64,000 nucleotides of DNA. Source: Actinomyces radicidentis. Lineage in GTDB: Bacteria; Actinomycetota; Actinomycetes; Actinomycetales; Actinomycetaceae. Of the stretch, positions 53,473 through 61,619 are shown in pieces. Under the pieces are notes generated by a model. The model saw nothing but the letters and a program-made list of their open reading frames with translations, ran no database searches and was not told the DNA's origin. A program made the translations under genes and the position numbers. The number at the start of each line of letters is the position of its first letter. Position 1 is the stretch's first letter. Location of the stretch: the NCBI RefSeq assembly GCF_001553565.1, contig NZ_CP014228.1, forward strand, positions 682,001-746,000, written 5' to 3'.

Positions 53473-54144
53473 TCAGCGGACGAGGAAGAGGTGCCGCGCG
53501 AGGTCCTCGGCGAGGGTGACGGGAACCCCGGCCGGTCCGACGACCCGGACCCCGCCCGACGTCGCACGCAGGCGCACCTGCGCACCGGCCTCGACGCCGG
53601 CGTCCTCGACGGCGGCGATGAGCTCGAGGTCGGCCTGGATGGGCTCGCCGATACGGCGGACGGTGGCCTCGACGTCGTGCGAGCCCGCGAGCGCCGTCGC
53701 GCCCACCTCGCCCGCGGCGGGCGCCGGGTGGTCGTCCGAGTGCGAGGGGACGGGGTTGCCGAAGGGATCGACGCTCACGTCGTCGAGCATGGCGGCGAGG
53801 CGCTCCTCGACCTGCTCGCTCATGACGTGCTCCCAGCGGCACGCCTCCTCGTGGACGAGACGGCGGTCCATGCCGATGACGTCGAGGAGGAGCCTTTCCG
53901 CAAGGCGGTGCTTCCGGATGACCTCGGTGGCGCGCTCGCGCCCCTCGTCGGTGAGCTCGAGGGACCGGTCCTCGGCGACGCGGATGAGGCCGTCGCGCTC
54001 CATCCGGGCCACCGTCTGGGAGACCGTCGGTCCGGAGTGGTCGAGGCGCTCCACGATGCGCGCGCGCAGCGGCGTGACGCCGTCCTCCTCGAGCTCGTAG
54101 ACGGTCTTGAGGTACATCTCGGTGGTGTCGATGAGCTCGCTCAT
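53473..54144 (-). CDS. DtxR/MntR-family metal-dependent repressor
   Basis: The product is 223 residues. The N-terminal winged HTH (MSELIDTTEMYLKTVYELEEDG...ARIVERLDHSGPTVSQTVARMERDGLI, ~1-60) is the DtxR type. The metal-binding and dimerisation domain is clear (RHRLAERLLLDVIGMDRRLVHEEACRWEHVMSEQVEERLAAML, His79-Glu83 and Cys102-type ligands with His106). A C-terminal SH3-like domain (~150-223) matches IdeR/DtxR length. It senses Fe(II) or Mn(II) and represses uptake genes. The neighbouring exporter is in the same direction upstream. Which metal it senses is not decided. Confidence 0.94.
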   Translation of the reverse strand: MSELIDTTEMYLKTVYELEEDGVTPLRARIVERLDHSGPTVSQTVARMERDGLIRVAEDRSLELTDEGRERATEVIRKHRLAERLLLDVIGMDRRLVHEEACRWEHVMSEQVEERLAAMLDDVSVDPFGNPVPSHSDDHPAPAAGEVGATALAGSHDVEATVRRIGEPIQADLELIAAVEDAGVEAGAQVRLRATSGGVRVVGPAGVPVTLAEDLARHLFLVR

Positions 54145-54255
54145 CTCGGTGGCCTCCTGGCGGGTCGTCCGCGCGTTCCGGCGGCGAGGGCTGGGCGCCC
54201 GGCCGTGCTCGCAAGGTACCGTCCAAGGATAGTGGCGCGAGCCGCCGCGCCGGTC

Positions 54256-55782
54256 TCAGGCCGACGACGGCCGCGAGCCGGAGGGGCCGTCGTCGTCGGG
54301 CCGGTGCGAGCCGTCGACGCCGTCAGCCGGGTCACCCGGGGCCCCGGCGCCGCGGTCGGGGGCGACGCCGCCCACGCCGTCGAGCCCCGCGACGAGCTCG
54401 TCGTCGTTGCCCGTGATCTCGGCCAGCATCTCGGCGCCGACCGCCTCGGTGGTCTCCCCCGCGAGCGGCCCGGGCGCCTGGATGCCGGTGGGGTCGCCAC
54501 GGCCGACGGCGGCGAGGATGGAGCGCGTCGCCGTGTGGGTGAGGTCGATGTGCCAGTGCTCGCGGGCCCAGAGGGCGGCCAGCAGCGAGACGATGATGGC
54601 GGCCGCGCCGCCGACCGCGATCGCCACCCGGGGATTCCACTCGTCCGAGACCCAGCCGATGACCGGCGACCCGATCGGCGTCGTCCCGAGGAAGAACATC
54701 ATGTAGATGCTCATGACCCGCCCGCGCATCGCCGGCTCCGTGGTGAGCTGGACGGTCTGGTTCGCGCTCGTGAGGACCGTGAGGACGCACAGGCCCACGG
54801 GGATCGAGGACAGCGCGAAGAGCGGGTAGGTCGGCATGGCCGCCATGACGAGGGAGGAGACGCCGAGGAGGAAGGAGGCCATGACGAGCGTACGGACGCG
54901 CGGCCGCTTGCGGCGGGCCGCCCACAGCGCCCCGGCGAGGGAGCCGATCGCGAAGACCGAGGAGACCGTGCCGTAGGCGTCGGACTCCATGTTGAAGGCG
55001 TGGCGCACCATCGCGGCCATGGTCACCTGGAAGTTGAGGGTGAACATCGAGACCACCGAGATGACCACGATGATGACGACGATGTCCGCCCGGTGCCGCA
55101 CGTAGGCGAGCCCCTCGCGCATCTGCCCCTTGGCGCGCTCGGCGCGCGGCACGTCGTAGAGGTCCTTGACGCGCATGGACAGCAGCGCCGCCGCCGGGAA
55201 GAGGAAGGTGAGGGCGTTGACGACGAAGACCCAGCCCGGCCCGACCCACGTGATGGCCAGGCCGCCCACGGCCGGGCCCAGGAGGCGGGCCGCGTTGAAG
55301 GAGGCGGAGTTGAGGCCGACGGCGTTGGCGAGGTGGTCGCCGGGCACCATGCGCGCCACGAAGATCTGGCGGGCCGGGGAGTCGTAGGCGCTCGCGCAGC
55401 CGGTGAGGAGGGCCGCGAGGTAGACGTGCCAGAGCTCGGCGTGCCCGGCGATGACGTCGGCGCCCAGGACGAGCGAGACGACTCCCATCGAGGTCTGAGT
55501 GAGGACGAGGAAGCGCCGCTGGTCCACCCGGTCCGCGACGAGGCCGGCGTGCACGGAGAAGACCATGGCGGGCAGGAACTGCAGCGCCGTCGTGATGCCC
55601 GTGGCGGAGGCCGAGTCCTCCGTGAGGATCCTCAGCACCAGCCAGTCCTGGGCGACCCGCTGCATCCACGTGCCGGTGTTGGCGACGAGGGCGGCGAAGA
55701 ACCAGATCCGGTAGTTGTGGAACCTCAGGGAGTCGAAGGTGGAGGACACGGCGTCGGGGGCCTCGTTCTGCTCGGGGGGCAC
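54256..55782 (-). CDS. MFS transporter (EntS-like)
   Basis: The product is 508 residues from GTG 55782. It has twelve hydrophobic helices with the MFS_3/EntS-type start FDSLRFHNYRIWFFAALVANTGTWMQRVAQDWLVL, the loop 2-3 motif GLVADRVDQRR, and DSPARQIFVARMVPGDHLANAVGLN. The last ~90 residues are a cytoplasmic, acidic, disordered tail. EntS-type proteins export siderophores or drugs; the adjacent DtxR gene fits an iron link but no siderophore synthase is in view. Substrate unknown. Confidence 0.9.
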   Translation of the reverse strand: MPPEQNEAPDAVSSTFDSLRFHNYRIWFFAALVANTGTWMQRVAQDWLVLRILTEDSASATGITTALQFLPAMVFSVHAGLVADRVDQRRFLVLTQTSMGVVSLVLGADVIAGHAELWHVYLAALLTGCASAYDSPARQIFVARMVPGDHLANAVGLNSASFNAARLLGPAVGGLAITWVGPGWVFVVNALTFLFPAAALLSMRVKDLYDVPRAERAKGQMREGLAYVRHRADIVVIIVVISVVSMFTLNFQVTMAAMVRHAFNMESDAYGTVSSVFAIGSLAGALWAARRKRPRVRTLVMASFLLGVSSLVMAAMPTYPLFALSSIPVGLCVLTVLTSANQTVQLTTEPAMRGRVMSIYMMFFLGTTPIGSPVIGWVSDEWNPRVAIAVGGAAAIIVSLLAALWAREHWHIDLTHTATRSILAAVGRGDPTGIQAPGPLAGETTEAVGAEMLAEITGNDDELVAGLDGVGGVAPDRGAGAPGDPADGVDGSHRPDDDGPSGSRPSSA

Positions 55783-55859
55783 GGGGTGCGGCGTCGGCGG
55801 ACGGCCCCGGCGGCGCCGTCGTCGATGCTACGCCGGGCCCCGACGGCCGGCAGACGGCC

Positions 55860-55905
55860 GGGAGGGCCGACGACGTCGGGCGGCCCCGTCGTCGTCGGCC
55901 CTCCC
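55860..55905 (-). terminator. Terminator of the purine permease gene
   Basis: A 15-bp perfect stem GGGAGGGCCGACGAC (55860-55874 and 55891-55905) with a 16-base loop, 19 bases beyond the permease stop. Confidence 0.75.
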
Positions 55906-55923
55906 GGACCGGTGCGGCACGCG

Positions 55924-57390
55924 TCAGGAGACGCCGAGGATCGCCTTGATGGGCGTCAGGGTGAAGTAGACGACGAAGAGCGCGCAGGCGACCCACATGA
56001 GCGGGTGGATCCGCCTTCCCTCTCCGCGCGCGAGCTGCACGACCGTGTAGGCGATGAAGCCGGCGCCGATGCCGTTCGTGATCGAGTACGAGAAGGGCAT
56101 CATGATGATCGTGACGAAGGCGGGCAGCGCGATCTCCGGACGCTTCCAGTCGATGTCCGTCACCTGCGTCATCATGAGGAATCCGACGATGACGAGGGCC
56201 GGGGTGGCGGCCTCGTAGGGCACCATCGAGACGACCGGCGCGAGGAACATGCTCAGCAGGAACAGCACGCCGGTGACCACGGAGGCCAGGCCGGTGCGGG
56301 CGCCCTCGCCGACGCCCGCGGCGGACTCGACGTAGGACGTGTTCGAGGAGACGCCGCCCATGCCGCCGGCGATGGCCGCGACGGAGTCGACGACCAGGAT
56401 CTCGCGCGTCTTGGGCGGGTTGCCCTCGGAGTCGAGGAGGTCGCCCTCCGCACCGATGGCGACCATCGTGCCCATGGTGTCGAAGAAGTCGGCGAGCATG
56501 AGGGAGAAGACGAGCAGCACGAGGCTGACGACGCCGATCTTGTCCACGCTGCCCAGGAGGCTGAAGCGGCCCAGGGTCGCGAGCGACGGCATGTCGATCG
56601 GGGAGCCGGACAGGCTCGGGACGGACAGGGACCAGCCCGTGGGGTTGGTGTCGACGTCGAAGGCGCCGAGGTGGGCGACGGCCTCGATGACGGTCGCGAG
56701 GACGGTGGAGGCGATGATGCCGATGAGGATGGATCCCTTCACCTTGCGCACGTGCAGCACGATGATGAGGAAGAGCCCGAAGAGGAAGACGAGGACGGGC
56801 CAGCCCTGGAGGCTGCCGCCCAGGCCGAGCTCGAGCGGGGTGCCGCCGGCGCGGACGACCTTGGCGTCCACAAGGCCGATGAGGGCGATGAACAGGCCGA
56901 TGCCGACGCTGATCGCGGTCTTGATCGACGGCGGGACCGCCTTGAAGACGGCCTCGCGGAAACCGGTGAGGACGAGGACCAGGATGATGATGCCCTCGAT
57001 GACGACGAGGCCCATGGCGTCGGCGTAGGTGACGCCGTCGGTGCCGGCGATCGTGTACGCGACCATCGCGTTGACGCCGAGGCCAGCGGCCAGGGCCATG
57101 GGGTAGTTGGCGACGACGCCCATGAGGATCGTCATGAGGCCCGCGACGAAGGCGGTGCCGGCGGCGATCTGCTCGGTCGTGCCGAGCGGCGCGATGCCGT
57201 CGTGCGGGGTGGAGAGGATGAGCGGGTTCAGCACGAGGATGTAGGCCATCGTGAAGAAGGTGACGACGCCGCCGCGGACCTCGCGGCCGATCGTCGAGCC
57301 GCGCTCGGTGATGTGGAAGAAGCGGTCGAGGCCGGACGCGGGGGCGGCGGCCTGTCCCTGGGACGTGCGGGACGGGGAGGTTGTGCTCAC
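55924..57390 (-). CDS. NCS2 (AzgA/PbuG-type) purine permease
   Basis: The product is 488 residues if started at GTG 57390; GTG 57441 would add 17 residues. GACAAT lies eight bases before GTG 57390 and could make it leaderless. AzgA-type motifs are seen: RGGVVTFFTMAYILVLNP, GLGVNAMVAYT, FREAVFKAVPPSIKTAISVGIGLFIA, LMLADFFDTMGTMVAIG, and GMGGVSSNTSYVESAAGVGEG. With about 13-14 membrane segments it should take up adenine, guanine or hypoxanthine by proton symport. Confidence 0.93.
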   Translation of the reverse strand: MSTTSPSRTSQGQAAAPASGLDRFFHITERGSTIGREVRGGVVTFFTMAYILVLNPLILSTPHDGIAPLGTTEQIAAGTAFVAGLMTILMGVVANYPMALAAGLGVNAMVAYTIAGTDGVTYADAMGLVVIEGIIILVLVLTGFREAVFKAVPPSIKTAISVGIGLFIALIGLVDAKVVRAGGTPLELGLGGSLQGWPVLVFLFGLFLIIVLHVRKVKGSILIGIIASTVLATVIEAVAHLGAFDVDTNPTGWSLSVPSLSGSPIDMPSLATLGRFSLLGSVDKIGVVSLVLLVFSLMLADFFDTMGTMVAIGAEGDLLDSEGNPPKTREILVVDSVAAIAGGMGGVSSNTSYVESAAGVGEGARTGLASVVTGVLFLLSMFLAPVVSMVPYEAATPALVIVGFLMMTQVTDIDWKRPEIALPAFVTIIMMPFSYSITNGIGAGFIAYTVVQLARGEGRRIHPLMWVACALFVVYFTLTPIKAILGVS

Positions 57391-57485
57391 GTGGAGCGAT
57401 TGTCCCAGAGGGCGCGTTGCCGTCGCGTTGAGCCTCGTCACACGGGACGCCCCGGGAGAGGCCCGTCCGTGACAGGGTTGGGGCG

Positions 57486-58463
57486 ATGAAGATCCTTCTC
57501 TCCGACACCAGCTACCTCGACCCCGAGCCGATCCGCGCCGCCGGCCACGACGTCGTCCTCTTCACCGAGTCGCAGCCCGTGCCCGAGGAGCACCGCGACG
57601 CCGAGGCCATGGTCCTGTGGGGCGGCGGCGGCTCCGGCTCCGCCGACGTCCTCAAGGCGATGCCCGGCTACCTCACGCGGCTGCGCTGGGTCCAGACGCT
57701 CGCCGCCGGCCCCGACAACGTCCTCGCGGCCGGCTTCCCCGACTCCGTGGCCATCACCTCGGGCCGCCACTTCCACGACCGGACCGTCGCCGAGCACGCC
57801 GCCGCCCTCGCCCTCGCCTGCGTCCGCTCCCTCCCCCGCGCGCTCGAGGCGCAGTCCGACCACGTCTGGGACTCCGAGCTCGGCGGCGCCCACCCCCTCG
57901 ACGCCCCGGACCGCCTCACGACCCTCCTCAACGCCCGGGCCCTCGTGTGGGGCTTCGGGGCGATCGGCCAGCAGACCGCCTCCGTGCTCACCGCCCTCGG
58001 CGCGCAGGTCCGCGGCGTCGCCCGCAGCGCGGGGACGCGCGCCGGCTACGAGGTCATCGCCGTCGACGACGTCGAGTCCGCGCTCCCGGAGACCGACCTG
58101 CTCGTCATGATCCTGCCGTCGACGCCGGAGACCACCGGGGCCCTGTCCGCCGAGCGCCTCGCCCTGCTGCCGCGACGCAGCGTCGTCGTCAACGTGGGCC
58201 GCGGCGCGACCGTCGACCAGGACGCCCTCGAGGCGGCGCTGCGCTCCGGCGCCATCAGCGCCGCTGGCCTCGACGTCACCGCTCCGGAGCCGCTGCCGGC
58301 GGACTCGACGCTGTGGGACGCCCCGAACCTCGTCATCACCCCGCACAGCGCGGGCGGCCGGGCGGTCGGCGCGGTGGACCGGATCATCAAGAACGCGGCC
58401 CTCATCGAGGCGACGCCGGAGGGCGAGGTGCCCACCGGCCTCGAGGCGCTCGTGACGCGCTGA
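57486..58463 (+). CDS. D-isomer 2-hydroxyacid dehydrogenase family protein
   Basis: The product is 325 residues. The NAD-binding domain carries ARALVWGFGAIGQQTASVLTALGAQVRGVAR (GxGxxG at ~156-161). Catalytic Arg (VVNVGRGATVDQDAL), Glu/Asp (LDVTAPEPLP) and His (ITPHSAGG) are present in the order typical of the family. It reduces 2-oxoacids or acts on phosphoglycerate-like substrates with NAD(P)H; the short N-terminal domain resembles GhrA-type enzymes. ATG 57486 follows CAGGGT by seven bases (possibly leaderless). Substrate unassigned. Confidence 0.92.
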   Translation: MKILLSDTSYLDPEPIRAAGHDVVLFTESQPVPEEHRDAEAMVLWGGGGSGSADVLKAMPGYLTRLRWVQTLAAGPDNVLAAGFPDSVAITSGRHFHDRTVAEHAAALALACVRSLPRALEAQSDHVWDSELGGAHPLDAPDRLTTLLNARALVWGFGAIGQQTASVLTALGAQVRGVARSAGTRAGYEVIAVDDVESALPETDLLVMILPSTPETTGALSAERLALLPRRSVVVNVGRGATVDQDALEAALRSGAISAAGLDVTAPEPLPADSTLWDAPNLVITPHSAGGRAVGAVDRIIKNAALIEATPEGEVPTGLEALVTR

Positions 58464-58514
58464 CCCAGGAACCGGGCCGAGGCAGCCCCAGGGCCTCGGT
58501 GGCCCACCGTCCAG

Positions 58515-58520
58515 TAGGAT
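58515..58520 (+). promoter_or_regulatory. -10 box of leaderless polytopic-protein gene
   Basis: TAGGAT is followed by seven bases (TCCCCCC) and ATG 58528. Confidence 0.6.
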
Positions 58521-58527
58521 TCCCCCC

Positions 58528-59877
58528 ATGACCCACGACGACGTCCGGTCCTGTGACCACGCGCCGCACTCACTCCCAACAGCGCCCCCATCGTTCCTCT
58601 CAACCGTCGCGATCGGAGTCCTGGCCGCGACGGTCACGGCGCTGCGAGTGCGTCCCTCCACGTGGGACTCGCTCTACTCCGAGGACGGGTGGCTCTTCCT
58701 CGGGGGATGGGTCTCCCGAGGCGCCGGCTCGGTCCTCGCCCCGTACAGCGGTTACCTCCACCTCGTGCCACGCCTGGTCGCGGGCGCCGTCTACGCCGTC
58801 ATCCCCGTCGACGACTGGGGGCGCGCCGTCACCGGCGGCGCCTGCCTCGTCGTCGGCCTCCTCAGCGCGATCCTGTGGCACGGCAGTGCGGGTCTCCTGC
58901 GCTCTCGCGCGCTCCACGTCGCCGTCGCACTGGTCCCCGCCCTCACCCCGGCCACGGGCGACCAGGTCCTCGGCAACCTCAACTGCCTCCACACCTACTG
59001 CCTGGTCACGATGGGCGTGTGGGTCTGCGCGCCCGCTGCCACGGGTCTCGTCCGACACCGAGCGCCACGCGTGTTGAGGGCCGCCGGTACGGCCGCGGTC
59101 TCCCTCACCCTCACCCTGACGGAGGTCCAGGTCATCCTCCTGGCCCCGTTGTTCGTCTGGCGCACCGTGCGGCACCGTCGGACGGGAGGGAGGGGCGTGG
59201 ACCCGCTCACCGGCGGGTGGGCGCTGGGCTCGCTGGCTCAGGGGTGGGCGGCCGTATCCGGATCGCGCGCCCAAGCCTACGCAGGCAACCACTCCACCGT
59301 CCGGGACGTGCTGGATGGCGCTCTGCTCCACACGGTGCTCGCACCGGTGACGTCGTCGGACGACATCGCCCACCGCGTCGTCACGTCGATCGGCTGGGGC
59401 GGGCTCGCGCTGCTCCTCGGCGCGGAGGTGCTGGCGTGCAGCCTCAGCGCCCGCTCGAGGCGCGCACCCCGCGCCTCTTCCCTCGAGCGATGGGCACCCA
59501 CCGCCTGGGTGGCGCTCGCGGCCGCCCTCTGGTGCGCCGGGTGCCTCGGCAACGGCGGCCTCCCAATGTCCCAGGACGATCAGCCGCTCCTGTGGCGCTG
59601 GGGGGCGGCCGGCGCGATGCTCGTCACGATCGCACTGCTCGTGGCAGTCGACCGGATCGGTTGGCTTCCGGTGCGCGTGGTCACGGTCCTCCTGGCCGTC
59701 GGCGTCGCAGCGGCGGGCTTCCAGGCACCACTGACCTACAGGACGGGAAGCCCGTCGTGGTCCGTCGCGATCGCCCAGGCCCGGGCCACGGGCTGCGACG
59801 AGACGACGGGGACGATCCGCGTCACCCAGTGGCCCACGAGACTCACCGTCCCCGTGAGCTGCGCCCTCCTGCACTGA
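58528..59877 (+). CDS. Polytopic membrane protein of unknown function (GT-C-like)
   Basis: The product is 449 residues with about nine to ten hydrophobic segments. After the first helix it has an outside loop WDSLYSEDGWLFLGGW (~46-61) with acidic residues, then PYSGYLHLVPRL. That layout, an acidic loop after TM1, resembles GT-C glycosyltransferases that use lipid-linked sugars, but I do not recognise a family and see no full signature. The C-terminus (ATGCDETTGTIRVTQWPTRLTVPVSC) is a small Cys-containing outside domain. Codon use is less GC3-biased than its neighbours, which may indicate faster evolution. Convergent with the DUF3027 gene. Confidence 0.8.
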   Translation: MTHDDVRSCDHAPHSLPTAPPSFLSTVAIGVLAATVTALRVRPSTWDSLYSEDGWLFLGGWVSRGAGSVLAPYSGYLHLVPRLVAGAVYAVIPVDDWGRAVTGGACLVVGLLSAILWHGSAGLLRSRALHVAVALVPALTPATGDQVLGNLNCLHTYCLVTMGVWVCAPAATGLVRHRAPRVLRAAGTAAVSLTLTLTEVQVILLAPLFVWRTVRHRRTGGRGVDPLTGGWALGSLAQGWAAVSGSRAQAYAGNHSTVRDVLDGALLHTVLAPVTSSDDIAHRVVTSIGWGGLALLLGAEVLACSLSARSRRAPRASSLERWAPTAWVALAAALWCAGCLGNGGLPMSQDDQPLLWRWGAAGAMLVTIALLVAVDRIGWLPVRVVTVLLAVGVAAAGFQAPLTYRTGSPSWSVAIAQARATGCDETTGTIRVTQWPTRLTVPVSCALLH

Positions 59878-59926
59878 GGTCGTACTAGCAGCACCGGAGC
59901 GGCCGAGGCACGCTGGTGCCCGAGAA

Positions 59927-61537
59927 TCACCCGCGGGTGGGCAGGTGCGCCTCGAGCTCGGCGAGGGTCGTCGGGGCGTCGTGCGCTCCGGCGCCGTCGG
60001 CGTGGCCGCGGGAGGCGGCGAGCTCGGCGACGGCGTCGAGCGCGGAGGAGTGGCGCTGGTCGCCGTCCTCGACCGGGGCGGTGTGCTCGGCGTCCGGGTC
60101 CTCGCCGGTGCGGCTCTTGCGCGTGCGGCGTGAGCGGGTGGAGCGCTTGCCGTCGGCGGAGTCCGCAGCGGCCGCCGTGCCCTCGGTCTTGGCGCGCTTG
60201 CGCGACCCGCCGGCCTTCGCGGGCTTCTCGGGCGTCCCGGACTCCTCAGCGGGCTCTGCCGGGTCGGTGGCGGTGGCGGTGGCCGGAGCGTCCTCGGAGC
60301 CGGCGTGCTCGTCGGAGCCGGCGGCGGCGATGTCGGACGCCGCGGCGTCCTCAGCATCGACATCGGTCGCGTCCGCGGTGGTCCCCGTCGTCGAGGTCGC
60401 CTTGCGGTGCCCGAGGCGGCGGGCGCCGGTGGAGCGCGAGCGGGCGCGCGAGGACCGGGACTCCTCGTCGGATGCGGAGCCGTCCTCCGCCTGCGCGGCC
60501 TCCTCCTGCCTCCCGGACCGCTCAGCCTGCTCGGGCCGCTCGGTGCTCGCCCGGGACTCGTCGGCCGCCTCCGCCTGGGCGGCGGCCTCGGCCTGAGCCT
60601 CCTCGAGGCTCCGGCCCTCGCGGATGGAGGAGCCGTCGGTGCCGATCGGCTCCATGGCGGCCTCGTCGAGGCGCGACGGGGTGACGGGCCAGTCGGGTCC
60701 CTGGTCGGGCAGGTCCGTCTCGGAGTGGGCGCCGCAGCCGTGGTCGAGGGAGACGACGCGGCCGTCGTCGGCGGCCCACTCGTTGGCGCAGACGCCGAAG
60801 ACGTTGCGGAGCGGCCCGGACATGGGGATGAAGAAGCCGCAGGTCGCGCAGGTGGCGTGGGCCTTGCGGACGCCGTCGGCCTCGGGGCCGTGGTCGCCGT
60901 CGTACCAGCGGTCGGCGGCGCGCTGGACGCCCTCGGGGCTGAGGACGCGGGCACGGCCGAAGTCGACGGCGTCGGTGCCGGCCGCGAGGAGGCCGTCCTC
61001 ACCGGTCCGGTCGCCCTCGTGCTCACCGGTGGCCTCCCAGCCGGGCTCGAGGCGCTCGTCGGTCTCCCGCTTGGGAAGGCGGTCCCCGCGTCCGACGTCG
61101 CCGGGCTGGAGGCGGTCCGCCCACGGCACCCACGCGGGGGCCAGGAGCGCGTCCTCCCCGGGGAGGAGCTCCATCTCGCAGATGGTGGCGGTGCGCGAGC
61201 GCGGCGGGCGGGTCATGGTGACGGCCCAGCGCCAGCCGTGGTAGCCGGCGAGGTTGCACTCGAAGAGGTGGGTGACGAGGCGCTCGGCCTCGGCGCGGGA
61301 GCCGGCGTGGGCGCCGACGCTCAGCGGGTCGGTGATCTCGCCGAGGGCGGCGTGGGCCATCTCGACGGCGACCGGCGAGGTGAGGGTCTTGTCCTTGTTG
61401 GCGGCGGTCTGCTGCGCCTTGGCGGGCAGGGAACCGGGACGCTCGATGGTGGTGCGGGCGGCGGCGCTCACCGGGGCGGTCTCGCCCAGGGTCGCCTGCT
61501 CGGCCTCGGTCGACGTGGAAGTCGCTGCGTCAGTCAC
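59927..61537 (-). CDS. DUF3027-domain protein
   Basis: The product is 536 residues from GTG 61537. Residues ~50-290 match DUF3027: VEMAHAALGEITDPLSVGAH, LFECNLAGYHGWRWAVTMTRPPR, and a treble-clef-like region CATCGFFIPMSGPLRNVFGVCAN...DHGCGAHSE with four or more Cys that may bind zinc. The remaining ~240 residues are disordered, alternating acidic and Arg/Lys-rich stretches, and are poorly conserved in character. The family is restricted to actinobacteria and uncharacterised; it lies beside a helicase-C3 gene here. Leaderless promoter. Confidence 0.88.
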   Translation of the reverse strand: MTDAATSTSTEAEQATLGETAPVSAAARTTIERPGSLPAKAQQTAANKDKTLTSPVAVEMAHAALGEITDPLSVGAHAGSRAEAERLVTHLFECNLAGYHGWRWAVTMTRPPRSRTATICEMELLPGEDALLAPAWVPWADRLQPGDVGRGDRLPKRETDERLEPGWEATGEHEGDRTGEDGLLAAGTDAVDFGRARVLSPEGVQRAADRWYDGDHGPEADGVRKAHATCATCGFFIPMSGPLRNVFGVCANEWAADDGRVVSLDHGCGAHSETDLPDQGPDWPVTPSRLDEAAMEPIGTDGSSIREGRSLEEAQAEAAAQAEAADESRASTERPEQAERSGRQEEAAQAEDGSASDEESRSSRARSRSTGARRLGHRKATSTTGTTADATDVDAEDAAASDIAAAGSDEHAGSEDAPATATATDPAEPAEESGTPEKPAKAGGSRKRAKTEGTAAAADSADGKRSTRSRRTRKSRTGEDPDAEHTAPVEDGDQRHSSALDAVAELAASRGHADGAGAHDAPTTLAELEAHLPTRG

Positions 61538-61543
61538 TCGGCC

Positions 61544-61549
61544 AGTCTA
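61544..61549 (-). promoter_or_regulatory. -10 box of leaderless DUF3027 gene
   Basis: TAGACT on the minus strand, six bases (GGCCGA) before GTG 61537. Confidence 0.6.
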
Positions 61550-61619
61550 CGGGCCGCGTCCAGGACGGCCCGTCCTCGTTCGGCGAGGGCGCAGCGCGGG
61601 CAGGCGACGCGCCGCCCCC

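Noticed and set aside
52531..57489. A 1,652-codon plus-strand frame across the NlpC/P60, DtxR, MFS and permease genes
   Set aside because: It is antisense to five well-supported genes and reads as low-complexity Arg/Asp/Glu/Gly repeats.
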